64,000 bases of DNA from Lysinibacillus odysseyi 34hs-1 = NBRC 100172 (GTDB taxonomy: Bacteria > Bacillota > Bacilli > Bacillales_A > Planococcaceae), in the NCBI RefSeq assembly GCF_001591965.1, contig NZ_BCVX01000008.1:186001-250000 (forward strand). The letters run 5' to 3'. How positions within the stretch are numbered: position 1 is the first letter of the stretch; the number at the start of each line of letters is the position of its first letter. The notes beneath the pieces are model-generated. The model had not been told where the DNA came from. It saw only the letters and a list, made by a program, of their open reading frames with translations, and ran no database searches. This document shows, piece after piece, positions 8,979 to 17,650 of this stretch. Made by a program: the position numbers and the translations under genes.

Positions 8979-9398
8979 ATGTATACAAATAAGCAAGTAG
9001 CAAATTCTCTTGAAAAACAGCATCTCCAAAATGTGCGGAAATATTATTTATCTATTGCAGATATTAATATTGCTTTATCAGCGGTGCATCAAGCAATTAT
9101 GCCACAGATCGATTTAAAAAAATACCAATTTGCCACTGACTATATTCATCAATACATTTCCTATACATCTGTATGGAATCTGAAGTTTGTTGCAAATCTG
9201 GAGAGCCCTGAAGTGGCATTACTGCAGATTTTCCACCTGCATTACATATTTGATCAAGAACCGAAAGAGCGATTCATTAAAGAACGTGCGCTTCTGGCGG
9301 AACAGGAGCGACATTTTTATAATCTAAAGCCTTATAAAATCGAACATATGGAAAAGCGCAAACAAAAAATGCTGGATTATATTAAATCACATATTTAG
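8979..9398 (+). CDS. hypothetical protein, 139 residues
   Basis: I do not recognise the family. It is soluble, rich in Lys, Gln, Tyr and His, and predicted mostly helical (long stretches such as KERALLAEQERHFYNLKPYKIEHMEKRKQKML near the C-terminus, described not quoted in full). No cysteine, signal peptide or membrane segment. A clear GAAAGGAC site precedes the ATG. It is a monocistronic gene between two terminators, so it is probably a real small cytosolic protein of unknown role. Confidence 0.7.
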   Translation: MYTNKQVANSLEKQHLQNVRKYYLSIADINIALSAVHQAIMPQIDLKKYQFATDYIHQYISYTSVWNLKFVANLESPEVALLQIFHLHYIFDQEPKERFIKERALLAEQERHFYNLKPYKIEHMEKRKQKMLDYIKSHI

Positions 9399-9409
9399 CT
9401 GCTATTAGA

Positions 9410-9435
9410 TAGCGGATTTCCCGCTTTTTTCCCTT
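9410..9435 (+). terminator. terminator of the 139-residue gene
   Basis: GCGG / CCGC stem with TTTTTT tail 15 bases after the stop. Confidence 0.75.
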
Positions 9436-9477
9436 CTGTGCTAAAAGAGCATGACTGCGTGCCATGTATGTTTACAA

Positions 9478-9516
9478 TAAAAAACCCGAAAGCAAGTTAA
9501 GTACTTACTTTCGAGA
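9478..9516 (-). terminator. terminator of the 565-residue membrane protein gene
   Basis: Leftward stem CGAAAG / CTTTCG with GGGTTTTTTATT tail, 11 bases beyond the stop codon. Confidence 0.85.
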
Positions 9517-9526
9517 TAATTTTCAT

Positions 9527-11215
9527 CTATTTCTGTCCCGGCAATCCTGTAATCACGACATCTTTGACCGGTAGGAACTGCTCCCCGGTTGCCAAATAGA
9601 TTACGTTTACTGTATCTCCTGCTTCCATATAAACAGCAAGAGGAACCGTTTCTGTGCTAACAATAAAGCTTTTCCCTGATGCCAATAGGAAGGATACCAT
9701 CGTGAAGTCGCCTACCCGCTCCTTATATACACGGATGACTTCGCCTGTAGCACGAGCCTCCTCTGCATCAGAGGCACCTTCCACCATACTTCCCCCACGG
9801 GATAAAGCTGTTTTATATAACTTCAGGGCTTCGTTCGGTGTGGATGCATAGGCAGATATTTCCGGATTGGCTGCCGAAACGATGAAATAATTTTGCAAGA
9901 AGCCGTTCGAATCAAGCACGGCTGTCAGCCAGCTTGCTTCTCCGTAAAAGTTGTACAGGACCGGCATCTCACCTTCCCATTTCTTCTCGATAAATTTCTT
10001 CTCAATGATTTCCAGCGCCCCCTGGGAATCCATATAAGACTCTTCTAGATTACCAGTGTAATACGTAGCTTCTCCTGTTCTGGCATTTGTTAAAGAATAG
10101 CCGAGCATCGAGTCTACACCCTCTTTTGGACTTGTAAAATCAGTGAAGTAATACATCTCTCCTTGTTCTGTAAAGATCGGTGATACATTTGCCTCCGTTC
10201 CTTCATCCGACGGCAGCTTGACATCCTTTTTGCCGAACACGCTATTCCAGAAACCGTGTACATAATTGCCAAAGTAGCTGTTTTGCAGACTGACTGTTTC
10301 TGGGGATACGGCCCCATCGATAAAGGCAGGTACGTCTGCCAAAGTTATTTTTTCCGATTTACCGGTAGCTGCGTCCACTAAAATGATCCCTTTAACATCA
10401 AAGCCGTTCCGGGCTGATATAAACTCGCCGTATGAGCGAATATAATACGGCTTACCATCATCATCCACCTCAAGCTGTGGTGCTCCGTAAAAAATCAATG
10501 TAGGATATTGCAAACGTATATGCCGCTCTAAATTTTTATTCAGGAAGGCGGACGGTACATAGGTCATTTCCTGCTTTACAAACTTTGGGTTTTCATTTGC
10601 GTCTGTTGCACTCATCGTGAAATAACCAGGTGTTGTTTTTCCATTGAACCATTTGAACAGTCCTGAAAATTCAACAGGAGCAATATACACATACTCCCCA
10701 TTCACCTTCTGGATCTGTAAATTTCCTAATTCATAAAAACTCGTATTCGGTACTTGCCCGAAAGCCTTTTTCATTTTGTTTTTCACATATTTCGGCGGTA
10801 CACTAGCAGGTGTCTGAGTCTCATCAAATGCCTTGATTTCTACATCTTCTGCCATCTCCGCTGATTTATATTTATCGTTTGCATTAAATAACGGCGCACC
10901 GAGTATATAGGCGACAGCAATAATGCTCAACAGTACAACTGCAGACTTTATTTTCCTTTCTATACCCGTTGAGAAAATGGCTCCCCCCAGGGCGATTACT
11001 GGTAATATATAAAGAAAAGTGGTCCACTGCAGATCAATTTTCGATACATATACGACGAAAAATGTCGAAATAAAGCTGAAAATTAAAACAGAGACAGCTA
11101 TAATTCTATACTGCTTCGATGTCAGCTCTACTTTTGGAAATTTTTTTGTCACCGGTACGAGTAAAATAGTGATAATACCCGTCGCGATTATTGAAATGAT
11201 AAATAATTGACTCAT
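9527..11215 (-). CDS. uncharacterised membrane protein with large C-terminal domain
   Basis: 562 residues. Four hydrophobic segments (about 2-22, 38-58, 66-84 and 90-110) are followed by some 450 residues of largely beta, repeat-like soluble sequence. That part has several PEPSY-like cadences (YYIRSYGEFISA, GIILVDAATGKSEKITL, GYSLTNARTGEATYY), so it may fold as PEPSY-type modules on the outer face. No catalytic motif is evident. The start at 11215 (MSQLF) is preferred because AAAGGA is eight bases upstream, whereas the ATG at 11224 abuts that site. Function unknown. Its neighbours are unrelated housekeeping genes, and it is divergent from the YhhN gene. Confidence 0.8.
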   Translation of the reverse strand: MSQLFIISIIATGIITILLVPVTKKFPKVELTSKQYRIIAVSVLIFSFISTFFVVYVSKIDLQWTTFLYILPVIALGGAIFSTGIERKIKSAVVLLSIIAVAYILGAPLFNANDKYKSAEMAEDVEIKAFDETQTPASVPPKYVKNKMKKAFGQVPNTSFYELGNLQIQKVNGEYVYIAPVEFSGLFKWFNGKTTPGYFTMSATDANENPKFVKQEMTYVPSAFLNKNLERHIRLQYPTLIFYGAPQLEVDDDGKPYYIRSYGEFISARNGFDVKGIILVDAATGKSEKITLADVPAFIDGAVSPETVSLQNSYFGNYVHGFWNSVFGKKDVKLPSDEGTEANVSPIFTEQGEMYYFTDFTSPKEGVDSMLGYSLTNARTGEATYYTGNLEESYMDSQGALEIIEKKFIEKKWEGEMPVLYNFYGEASWLTAVLDSNGFLQNYFIVSAANPEISAYASTPNEALKLYKTALSRGGSMVEGASDAEEARATGEVIRVYKERVGDFTMVSFLLASGKSFIVSTETVPLAVYMEAGDTVNVIYLATGEQFLPVKDVVITGLPGQK

Positions 11216-11318
11216 TCGAATCATCCTTTCTATTCATCCTTTTCTACGGACTAATCAGATAAAAGGTTTCATAATTATAAATAAGCCCTGGCATTTCACA
11301 CTTAAAGGAGGCTGTTTC

Positions 11319-11960
11319 ATGCGCAATATTCCGCTCATTCTCGCTGTGATTTTCGGATTTTACTATGTATTTTTATTGGATACAATCCCCCTGGAAACAA
11401 GAATGGTTTTCAAGCTTATTCCAATGGTACTGATTATTCTCTTTGCCTTTTTAACCCGTATTCGTATAGCAAGATACTATGTACTTGTATGTACCGGTCT
11501 TATATTTTGTGCAATTGGCGACTATACGCTTCAATGGTTTATTATTGGACTAACAAGCTTCCTGATTGGTCATATTTTTTATATTGCTGCCTTTTCTGAT
11601 GGTAAAGCACACGTGCCAGCCAGTATAAAGATCGTTCTGGTCCTTTACGGAGCTTCCATGGCAATTTGGATGTGCAGCAAGCTCTTTGGTCAGGATGAAG
11701 CCATTCTAGCAATTGCGGTATTTGCTTATATTAGTATTATTTTAACGATGGGCTGGATGTCTTTTAAAACGGGTGCCCTCTATGCCAAAGTAGGTGCTCT
11801 TTCATTTATCGTATCCGACAGCATCCTTGCGATTAATAAATTCATTCTGGAGGTCCCTTTTTCTCACGAACTGATCATGTTCACCTACTACGGAGCACAA
11901 ATTTTCATTGCGTTAAGTATTACACAATATTCCGAAAAGCGAAATAAAGTGGTACACTAA
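11319..11960 (+). CDS. YhhN-family integral membrane protein (lysoplasmalogenase-like)
   Basis: 213 residues with about eight membrane helices. The family signature GDYTLQWFIIGLTSFLIGHIF (first acidic residue plus GH) and the late SDSILAINKF are present. These match the YhhN/TMEM86 group, whose characterised members cleave the vinyl-ether bond of lysoplasmalogen; the bacterial substrate is mostly unproven. AAAGGAGG precedes the ATG at a good distance. It is closely followed by pepT (27 bases) and is probably co-transcribed, though the functions are not obviously linked. Confidence 0.85.
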   Translation: MRNIPLILAVIFGFYYVFLLDTIPLETRMVFKLIPMVLIILFAFLTRIRIARYYVLVCTGLIFCAIGDYTLQWFIIGLTSFLIGHIFYIAAFSDGKAHVPASIKIVLVLYGASMAIWMCSKLFGQDEAILAIAVFAYISIILTMGWMSFKTGALYAKVGALSFIVSDSILAINKFILEVPFSHELIMFTYYGAQIFIALSITQYSEKRNKVVH

Positions 11961-11987
11961 ATATACCATTTTAAGGAGGTATAATTG

Positions 11988-13211
11988 ATGAAAGAAAAAT
12001 GTATAGAACGCCTGATCCGCTATGCTAAAATCGATACACAATCAGATGCAAGCAGTAACACAACACCTTCTACACAAAAGCAATTCGATCTGCTTCATGT
12101 ACTGAAGGAAGAACTAGCTGATATCGGCCTGACAGAGATCACATTAGATGAAAACGGGTATCTGTTTGCTACCTTGCCGGCCAATACAGATAAGTCTGTA
12201 CCGACACTTGGATTCCTTGCCCATGTTGATACGACTTCTGATTTTACGGGGACAAACGTCAACCCGCAACGCATTGATCACTATGATGGAAAAGACATCC
12301 CGCTGAATGAAGAACTCACAATGTCAGTGGAATATTTTCCGAATTTAAAGAACTATGTTGGACAAACACTGATTACAACGGACGGAACAACTTTACTCGG
12401 AGCTGATGATAAAGCTGGTATAGCTGAAATCATGACAGCAATGGAATATTTAGTGCAACATCCGGAAATCAAACATGGTAAAATTCGTGTTGCGTTTACT
12501 CCGGACGAAGAAATCGGGCGTGGACCACATAAATTTGACGTAGAGGCATTTAATGCTGACTATGCCTATACACTGGACGGCGGGCCGCTGGGTGAGCTTC
12601 AATACGAAAGCTTCAATGCAGCAGGCGTAAAAGTAACGACTTATGGCACTAGCGTGCATCCAGGGTCTGCAAAAGATAAGATGGTAAATGCTACAACAAT
12701 GGCGGTTACATTCCAAAACTTGATGCCACAGGATGCAGTGCCTGAAAAAACAGACGGATATGAAGGTTTCATTCACTTGATGAGCTTCAACGGCCGTATC
12801 GAAAAAGCCGAATTATCATATATCATCCGTGACCATGACCGTGAAAAATTCGAAGCAAAAAAAGCACATATGCTGAAAGCAGAAAAACAAATTAAAGCAG
12901 CTTATGGAGAAAAGGCAATTAAAGTAGAAATTGAGGACCAATATTATAATATGGGCGAAAAAATTGAGCCTGTTATGGAAATAGTGGATATTGCAAAAGA
13001 AGCGATGCATAAACTCGGTATTACACCGATTATAGAGCCTATTCGCGGCGGCACGGACGGCTCCCAGCTTTCCTTTATGGGACTGCCGACTCCAAACATT
13101 TTTGCCGGTGGAGAAAATATGCACGGGAAGTTCGAGTATGTATCCGCTGAAACGATGGAAAAAGCAACACAAGTAATTTTAGAGATCGTCCAGCTATTCG
13201 AACAAAAGTAG
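11988..13211 (+). CDS. pepT: peptidase T (tripeptide aminopeptidase)
   Basis: 407 residues, full length. M20B zinc peptidase that removes the N-terminal residue from tripeptides in the cytosol. Metal and catalytic motifs are visible: [42 protein letters not shown] and the C-terminal [27 protein letters not shown]. The ATG at 11988 follows AAGGAGGTATAATTG; an in-frame TTG directly before it is too close to the ribosome site. A terminator follows at 13249. Confidence 0.97.
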   Translation: MKEKCIERLIRYAKIDTQSDASSNTTPSTQKQFDLLHVLKEELADIGLTEITLDENGYLFATLPANTDKSVPTLGFLAHVDTTSDFTGTNVNPQRIDHYDGKDIPLNEELTMSVEYFPNLKNYVGQTLITTDGTTLLGADDKAGIAEIMTAMEYLVQHPEIKHGKIRVAFTPDEEIGRGPHKFDVEAFNADYAYTLDGGPLGELQYESFNAAGVKVTTYGTSVHPGSAKDKMVNATTMAVTFQNLMPQDAVPEKTDGYEGFIHLMSFNGRIEKAELSYIIRDHDREKFEAKKAHMLKAEKQIKAAYGEKAIKVEIEDQYYNMGEKIEPVMEIVDIAKEAMHKLGITPIIEPIRGGTDGSQLSFMGLPTPNIFAGGENMHGKFEYVSAETMEKATQVILEIVQLFEQK

Positions 13212-13246
13212 GTTGAAATTTTCATTGAAAAGTTTATAATACGTGT

Positions 13247-13284
13247 TTAAGCGGAGTGTTTTGGCACTTCGCTTTTATTTTCTG
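13247..13284 (+). terminator. terminator of pepT
   Basis: AAGCGGAGTG / CACTTCGCTT stem with TTATTTT tail, 36 bases past the stop. Confidence 0.85.
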
Positions 13285-13322
13285 ATAAGTTAACTGAATT
13301 TTCAGAGTGGAGGTGCAAAAAA

Positions 13323-14276
13323 ATGAAAGAAATCGCAATCGGTATACTTGCCGCATTCTTTTTCGGCTTTACTTTTATTTTTAATCATTCGATGGAGCTA
13401 GAAGGCGGAAGCTGGCTATGGAGCGCGTCACTCCGTTATTTTTTCATGCTGCCATTTTTAATTGCCATTGTTTGGATGCGCAAGGGAGGTAAACCGTTGA
13501 CAAAAGAGCTAAGACAGGCACCCATTCCATGGCTTGGCTGGAGTTTTGTAGGCTTTGTACTGTTTTATGCTCCCCTTACATTCGCTGCTGCATTTGGTCC
13601 CGGCTGGCTCGTATCAGGCACATGGCAATTTACTATTGTGGCAGGCGTTCTGCTTGCCCCTTTATTCCTGACAGCTGCAGGAGGCCGGCATAAAGTTCCG
13701 CTTGTTTCCCTGGCTATTTCGGCCGTTATATTAATTGGTATACTTCTTATTCAAATTCCACAGGCAAGTACAGCTTCCTGGCAAACCATTTTGCTCGGTG
13801 TGCTGCCAGTTATTGTCGCTGCCTTCGCCTATCCTCTCGGTAACCGAAAAATGATGGATGTATGCAATGGCCGGCTTGATACATTTCAGCGAGTACTTGG
13901 TATGACGCTCGCATCGATGCCAGCATGGATCATCATGGCTATTTGGGCTCTCCTAACAGTTGGGTTACCGACAAGCTCACAATTATTCCAATGTCTCCTT
14001 GTGGCAGTCAGTTCAGGCGTTATTGCAACAACCTTGTTCTTTATCGCAACAGACCAGGCCCGTAATAATCAAGGTAAGCTCGCGGCGGTCGAGGCAACCC
14101 AATCGACAGAAGTCTTGTTTGTTATGGCGGGTGAAATGCTGCTGCTCGGAATTCCATTGCCGTCATCCATTGCATTAGCCGGTGTGGGCGTCATCATTGT
14201 AGGCATGCTGATGCACAGCTATCATACAATGCTTTCTGCAAAGAGAATGCACCTCGAAGATATTGAATCCTCCTAA
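13323..14276 (+). CDS. multidrug-resistance efflux transporter family protein (EamA-like)
   Basis: 317 residues, ten hydrophobic helices, DMT-superfamily layout of two five-helix halves. The pattern GFTFIFNHSMELEGGSWLWSAS near the start, and AFAYPLGNRKMMD with VEATQSTEVLFVMAGE in the second half, fit the multidrug-resistance efflux subgroup of EamA proteins. The substrate is unknown. GGAGG precedes the ATG at a good distance. The gene is convergent with the putative Fur-box RNA, and their 3' ends meet in the hairpin at 14281-14316. Confidence 0.88.
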   Translation: MKEIAIGILAAFFFGFTFIFNHSMELEGGSWLWSASLRYFFMLPFLIAIVWMRKGGKPLTKELRQAPIPWLGWSFVGFVLFYAPLTFAAAFGPGWLVSGTWQFTIVAGVLLAPLFLTAAGGRHKVPLVSLAISAVILIGILLIQIPQASTASWQTILLGVLPVIVAAFAYPLGNRKMMDVCNGRLDTFQRVLGMTLASMPAWIIMAIWALLTVGLPTSSQLFQCLLVAVSSGVIATTLFFIATDQARNNQGKLAAVEATQSTEVLFVMAGEMLLLGIPLPSSIALAGVGVIIVGMLMHSYHTMLSAKRMHLEDIESS

Positions 14277-14318
14277 GAAAAAAGCGCCAAAATCTTATCA
14301 AAAGATTTTGGCGTAAAT
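14277..14318 (-). terminator. terminator of the Fur-box transcript (also shared with the convergent exporter gene)
   Basis: Perfect stem CGCCAAAATCTT / AAGATTTTGGCG. The T run (CTTTTTTCTT) is on the leftward side, so its main orientation is leftward, ending a transcript that starts near 14504. Rightward it lacks a proper T run. Confidence 0.85.
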
Positions 14319-14504
14319 GGTTTTCTCTTATTCAAGAGAAGTTTTAAAAATAAAGGGTGAAAACAAATCTTCATGGCAAAAGCCATAAGTTGTAATGTTC
14401 TAAAATGAGGGGGGTTTAGAACATTTCATGAACTAGCACACTCCTGGAGAAAAGTAGCTGAAGTTCAAGTACACTCACACTGTTTTGCAAGTGATACTTT
14501 GTAT
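14277..14504 (-). ncRNA. putative Fur-regulated small RNA with C-rich hairpin loop
   Basis: A leftward unit of about 228 bases with its own sigma-A promoter, a Fur box over the -10 and an intrinsic terminator, but no sizeable open frame. Its centre is a perfect 11-base-pair hairpin (AATGTTCTAAA / TTTAGAACATT, 14394-14425) whose loop on the RNA is CCCCCCTCAT. A second small hairpin ATGGC-TTTT-GCCAT follows at 14373-14386. Exposed C tracts pair with GGGGG Shine-Dalgarno sites in Gram-positive sRNAs; B. subtilis FsrA is the known Fur-controlled example. I cannot claim homology to FsrA. It could also encode a 9-residue peptide (MKCSKPPSF) over the hairpin. Confidence 0.65.
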
Positions 14505-14506
14505 AT

Positions 14507-14525
14507 GATAATGATAATCGTTATC
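14507..14525. promoter_or_regulatory. Fur box
   Basis: GATAATGATAATCGTTATC matches the classic 19-base GATAATGATAATCATTATC with one difference. It covers the -10 region of the leftward promoter, so iron-loaded Fur should repress it. Confidence 0.92.
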
Positions 14526-14539
14526 ATTTGTTTCGTCAA
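14511..14539 (-). promoter_or_regulatory. sigma-A promoter of the Fur-box transcript
   Basis: TTGACG (14539-14534), 17-base spacer, TATCAT (14516-14511). Start expected near 14504. Confidence 0.75.
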
Positions 14540-14559
14540 TACATTTTTTAATAATTTTT

Positions 14560-15003
14560 TCAATTTTCTTTTAGTGTACTTCTTTGCTTTTTTCTATATA
14601 CGTACTGATTCCATTGAAAATGGATAAAGCAGCCTACACAAAAACCTAAAATAGCGATAAATGATGCAATCGCCACCATAACAGTAAATATATAGCCAAC
14701 TACCGGAAAACCAGCAGCAAATCCGACCAGCCCTCCACCTAGGCAGCATGTTGCAATGCTGGAATTAAAGCGTTGCTGCACTGCATCCTCAGGAATATAG
14801 TCTTTTACATCCTTTTTTAAAAAAAGCTTCGCTATCCTTATAACCGGATTGAAGCCAATCATAAAACCAAGCAGATTAGCAATAAAAGGAATGAGTAAAA
14901 TCCAATATTGCCCTGTTATCCATGTAATGACCACAGATAAAAAAATTGTCCACTGATTTGTTCTTACCAATGGGCGTGGAATAGATACGGGTCGTTGTCG
15001 CAT
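14560..15003 (-). CDS. DUF4395 membrane protein
   Basis: 147 residues with four membrane segments (about 18-38, 42-60, 90-110 and 112-132). It has the DUF4395 features: RPLVRTNQW near the start, NPVIRIAKLFLKK in the middle and a cysteine motif GFCVGCFIHFQ near the end. The family is often found beside thioredoxin-like or sulfur-transfer proteins, but its role is not established. The start at 15003 (MRQRP) is preferred over the in-frame TTG at 15015, which abuts the ribosome site. The gene ends just upstream of the Fur-box promoter and may read into that unit. Confidence 0.82.
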   Translation of the reverse strand: MRQRPVSIPRPLVRTNQWTIFLSVVITWITGQYWILLIPFIANLLGFMIGFNPVIRIAKLFLKKDVKDYIPEDAVQQRFNSSIATCCLGGGLVGFAAGFPVVGYIFTVMVAIASFIAILGFCVGCFIHFQWNQYVYRKKQRSTLKEN

Positions 15004-15058
15004 ATCTAAAACCAACCTTTCTTATGAGTTTTATATATTTTAATTCATTTACTACGTT

Positions 15059-15087
15059 TTGTATAGAAGGAAATGTTACAATATATA
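15059..15087 (+). promoter_or_regulatory. promoter of the FhuF-like gene
   Basis: TTGTAT (15059-15064), 17-base spacer, TATATA (15082-15087). No Fur box is visible over it. Confidence 0.6.
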
Positions 15088-15105
15088 CATAACTATTTTT
15101 GAAAG
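15084..15105. repeat. 22-base repeat, copy 1
   Basis: Identical to 18807-18828 in the same orientation. It spans the -10, the transcription start and the ribosome site of the FhuF-like gene. Confidence 0.7.
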
Positions 15106-15114
15106 GTGATCAGT

Positions 15115-15825
15115 ATGCCTGCACTTTCCTATGATCAAATACGCCAATTGAATTCATATAGCATTTATACGGAGGAGCCGTCAAAGCCCCTCTTCACACT
15201 GGCAAACATACAAAAGGACTTTTATCTGACCGATTTTCGCAACCTGCTAATGGGTGTTACCGGAGCCGCCACAGAGGCAGCTGCCGTATCCCATTTTGGC
15301 CGGCGTTACGGGATGTTTATAGCGATGCAGTTTTATATGCTGGCTGCTTATGATGAAGTATGGGATGGCAATTTTAAGGATATTCGTTTCGCTGTGGTTG
15401 AGGAATATGGTATGCGTACATTCGGTACCTTTATTACAGCAACAGATTTTCGCTATGTAGAGGACGATGAACGAGAGCGTGTTATCACAAACATTCTTTA
15501 TAAGCAATGTTATGAAATTATTCAGCAATTAAGAAAGACAACGACCATCTCCCCCTTAACACTATGGGAGAATATTTTTGGCTACATGCTGTGGCACTAT
15601 CATATGCTGCTTGAAAATCCAGCACTTGCAGATCGGGCCTTCGAAGACCTGGAAATCTTAGAAAACGAAAAAGTATGGAGTACCTTCTCACAGAAGTCCC
15701 TGTTCAAGTCATATACAGGTGGATTGAATCCTTCACAGCTCATTAATATTCCTGTCCGAAAAAGCTGCTGCTTGTCAAAGGATGTTCCCGGTCTTATGGC
15801 CTGCGGTTTCTGCCCGGTTAAATAA
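15115..15825 (+). CDS. FhuF-like [2Fe-2S] ferric-siderophore reductase
   Basis: 236 residues. The C-terminus carries C218-C219-x10-C230-x2-C233 (CCLSKDVPGLMACGFC), exactly the CC-x10-C-x2-C iron-sulfur motif of the FhuF/siderophore-iron reductase family. The rest is a helical ferric-reductase-like domain. Members release iron from ferric siderophores in the cytosol by one-electron reduction. The ATG at 15115 follows GAAAGGTGATC; the in-frame GTG at 15106 lies within that site. The gene is divergent from DUF4395 and 0.6 kb from a Fur box, fitting an iron-response neighbourhood. No transporter is adjacent, so the siderophore is unknown. Confidence 0.85.
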   Translation: MPALSYDQIRQLNSYSIYTEEPSKPLFTLANIQKDFYLTDFRNLLMGVTGAATEAAAVSHFGRRYGMFIAMQFYMLAAYDEVWDGNFKDIRFAVVEEYGMRTFGTFITATDFRYVEDDERERVITNILYKQCYEIIQQLRKTTTISPLTLWENIFGYMLWHYHMLLENPALADRAFEDLEILENEKVWSTFSQKSLFKSYTGGLNPSQLINIPVRKSCCLSKDVPGLMACGFCPVK

Positions 15826-15853
15826 CATTTCGTAAAGCTTAAATGTTTTTTCT

Positions 15854-15893
15854 ACAAAAAGGCGATTCTCTAAAATTGAGAATCGCCTTTTCA
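15854..15893. terminator. bidirectional terminator
   Basis: AAAAGGCGATTCTC / GAGAATCGCCTTTT perfect stem between the convergent FhuF-like and GNAT genes. Confidence 0.93.
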
Positions 15894-16535
15894 TCATCTT
15901 CTATATACTACTATCCAATCACCTTCAGCAGATTCCATCGACGTCCCAACAAAGCCTTCCGCTAATAGCTGCTGCTGTCCTTTAGTATCTCCCATCGATA
16001 TAGCTACCTGCTCGTCGCCAAGCTGATGATCGGCATGTAAGTTTTTGCCGAACACATAACGCAATTTACCGCCATATTTGAATTTAAGCGCGTATACATA
16101 CATTCCTTGTGCAAACTTATCCTTCAAGCTGGCAATGTTATAGGGCATGACCGTTGCACAGACCCAGTCAATATGTGTTACATTCACTTCCTCCATAACC
16201 CAACCAGCCATCAGCTTTTGCAGGCCCTGTCCCCGGAATCTAGGGTGAACATTCGAGATTTCCTGATAAAGTACTCTTGAAAGGTCAACTGCTCCGACAT
16301 CTTGACCAAGATGTTCCTCCTCGTCAGCTTTGGGTTTCAATAGCGCGCGAAATGCCACAAGCCGCTCATCTACAAACACACCAAGCATGACACCGCTCCC
16401 CTGTAAAATATGCTTGAGTTCTTCTTCACTCAGCGGTTGCAGGATATTTGGATCTTCAAGCGCATCACACACCTCCTGCTGCAGTGCTTGAATAGCTCGA
16501 AGATCTATTTCTTTTAATAATCGGTGAGTAAACAT
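15894..16535 (-). CDS. GNAT-family N-acyltransferase (candidate amino-acid N-succinyltransferase)
   Basis: 213 residues. The acetyl-CoA/acyl-CoA binding motif A is NVHPRFRGQGLQKLMAGW (about residues 94-111), typical of GNAT enzymes. It is the last gene of a three-gene operon: its ATG at 16535 shares a base with the racemase stop. In Geobacillus kaustophilus a GNAT succinyltransferase, an N-succinylamino-acid racemase and an M20 desuccinylase together convert D- to L-amino acids; the same trio here suggests this enzyme N-acylates D-amino acids. That role is inference from context. Confidence 0.85.
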   Translation of the reverse strand: MFTHRLLKEIDLRAIQALQQEVCDALEDPNILQPLSEEELKHILQGSGVMLGVFVDERLVAFRALLKPKADEEEHLGQDVGAVDLSRVLYQEISNVHPRFRGQGLQKLMAGWVMEEVNVTHIDWVCATVMPYNIASLKDKFAQGMYVYALKFKYGGKLRYVFGKNLHADHQLGDEQVAISMGDTKGQQQLLAEGFVGTSMESAEGDWIVVYRR

Positions 16536-17650
16536 TAACGTACCACATCCGAATATTGTGTCAGCTCGCTCAACACCGATTCATCAATTTCTACGCCTAA
16601 GCCGGCACCAGTACCAAGTTCAATGAACGGAATGCGGTAACTCTCACGCAAATTGCCGATATCTTTTGAGAATTTTAATGGCCCTGTCAGTTCCACACTC
16701 GTCATGACTTTTTTTGAAAAGGCTACGTGGAAGCCAGCCGCAGATCCAACGGAAGATTCCAGCATGGAGCCGATTTGGCATTCCATTCCCGCCATTTCTG
16801 CCATAGCAGCAAGCTGCATCGCCCGGTAAATTCCTCCACACTTCATCAGCTTAATATTCACTTTATCAGCTGCCCTTTTTGCGATAATTTCCCGCATTTC
16901 CCGCATCCCGCAAAGTCCTTCATCAATCATAACAGGTACGGTCGTTTTTGATTTAATTTCCACCATTGCATCAATATCATCTGCAGCAACCGGCTGCTCC
17001 AGCCAGTCAAGCCCTGCTGACTGAAGCTGACTTAAAGCCTGAAGTGTATTACCGCTGTTTTTCCAGCCTTGATTTACATCTACTCGAATGGCAATATCTT
17101 CGCCGACACGGGCACGTACAGCCTGAATTCTTGCTACGTCCCCAGCTACATCACGGCCAACCTTCATTTTGAATGAACGGTAACCCTCTGCAGCTTTTTC
17201 AGCGGCCTGGGCAGCCATTTTTTCCGGCTCACCAATGCTCAGTACATGCGTAATCGGGAATTTATCATGATAGCGGCCGCCAATCAGCTGATAAACCGGT
17301 ACATCCAGCTTCTTTCCTGTCACATCAAAACAGGCAATATCGATTGCTGCCTTTGCAGCAGGTGCATTTTTCACCAGGCTGTCCATCAGCTCATGAATCT
17401 TTTCAAATTCCATCGGGTTTTGCCCAATTATTCTTGGAGCAAGCCGATGCTTCAATACAGCATATGTGCCTTCCAGCGTCTCACCTGTTACATGATCATC
17501 AGGTACTGATTCTCCCCAGCCTACAAGGCCACACTCTGTCGTCATTTTAACAATGATTGACGGCATAGAAGGATACGTATCATAACTTACAATAAATGGC
17601 TCAATTAATGGTAAATCAATTGCAAAGATTTCTACTTGTTTAATTTTCAT
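16535..17650 (-). CDS. enolase-superfamily racemase/epimerase (MLE subgroup; candidate N-acylamino-acid racemase)
   Basis: 371 residues, normal length. Catalytic residues of the muconate-lactonising subgroup are all in place: K161 and K163 (FKMKVG), metal ligands D191 (DVNQGW), E218 (EQPV) and D243 (DEGLCG), and K267 (KLMKCGG). This set serves 1,1-proton transfer in N-succinylamino-acid racemases and dipeptide epimerases. The flanking M20 and GNAT genes favour an N-acylamino-acid racemase; dipeptide epimerase is the main alternative. The start overlaps the M20 stop by four bases. Confidence 0.88.
   Translation of the reverse strand: MKIKQVEIFAIDLPLIEPFIVSYDTYPSMPSIIVKMTTECGLVGWGESVPDDHVTGETLEGTYAVLKHRLAPRIIGQNPMEFEKIHELMDSLVKNAPAAKAAIDIACFDVTGKKLDVPVYQLIGGRYHDKFPITHVLSIGEPEKMAAQAAEKAAEGYRSFKMKVGRDVAGDVARIQAVRARVGEDIAIRVDVNQGWKNSGNTLQALSQLQSAGLDWLEQPVAADDIDAMVEIKSKTTVPVMIDEGLCGMREMREIIAKRAADKVNIKLMKCGGIYRAMQLAAMAEMAGMECQIGSMLESSVGSAAGFHVAFSKKVMTSVELTGPLKFSKDIGNLRESYRIPFIELGTGAGLGVEIDESVLSELTQYSDVVR

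Noticed and set aside
8572-9003. Leftward frame of 143 codons over the nitroreductase end
   Set aside because: Cys/Phe-rich antisense frame, crosses a terminator, no ribosome site.
12450-13225. Three leftward frames inside pepT
   Set aside because: Antisense shadows; typical of AT-rich codon use.
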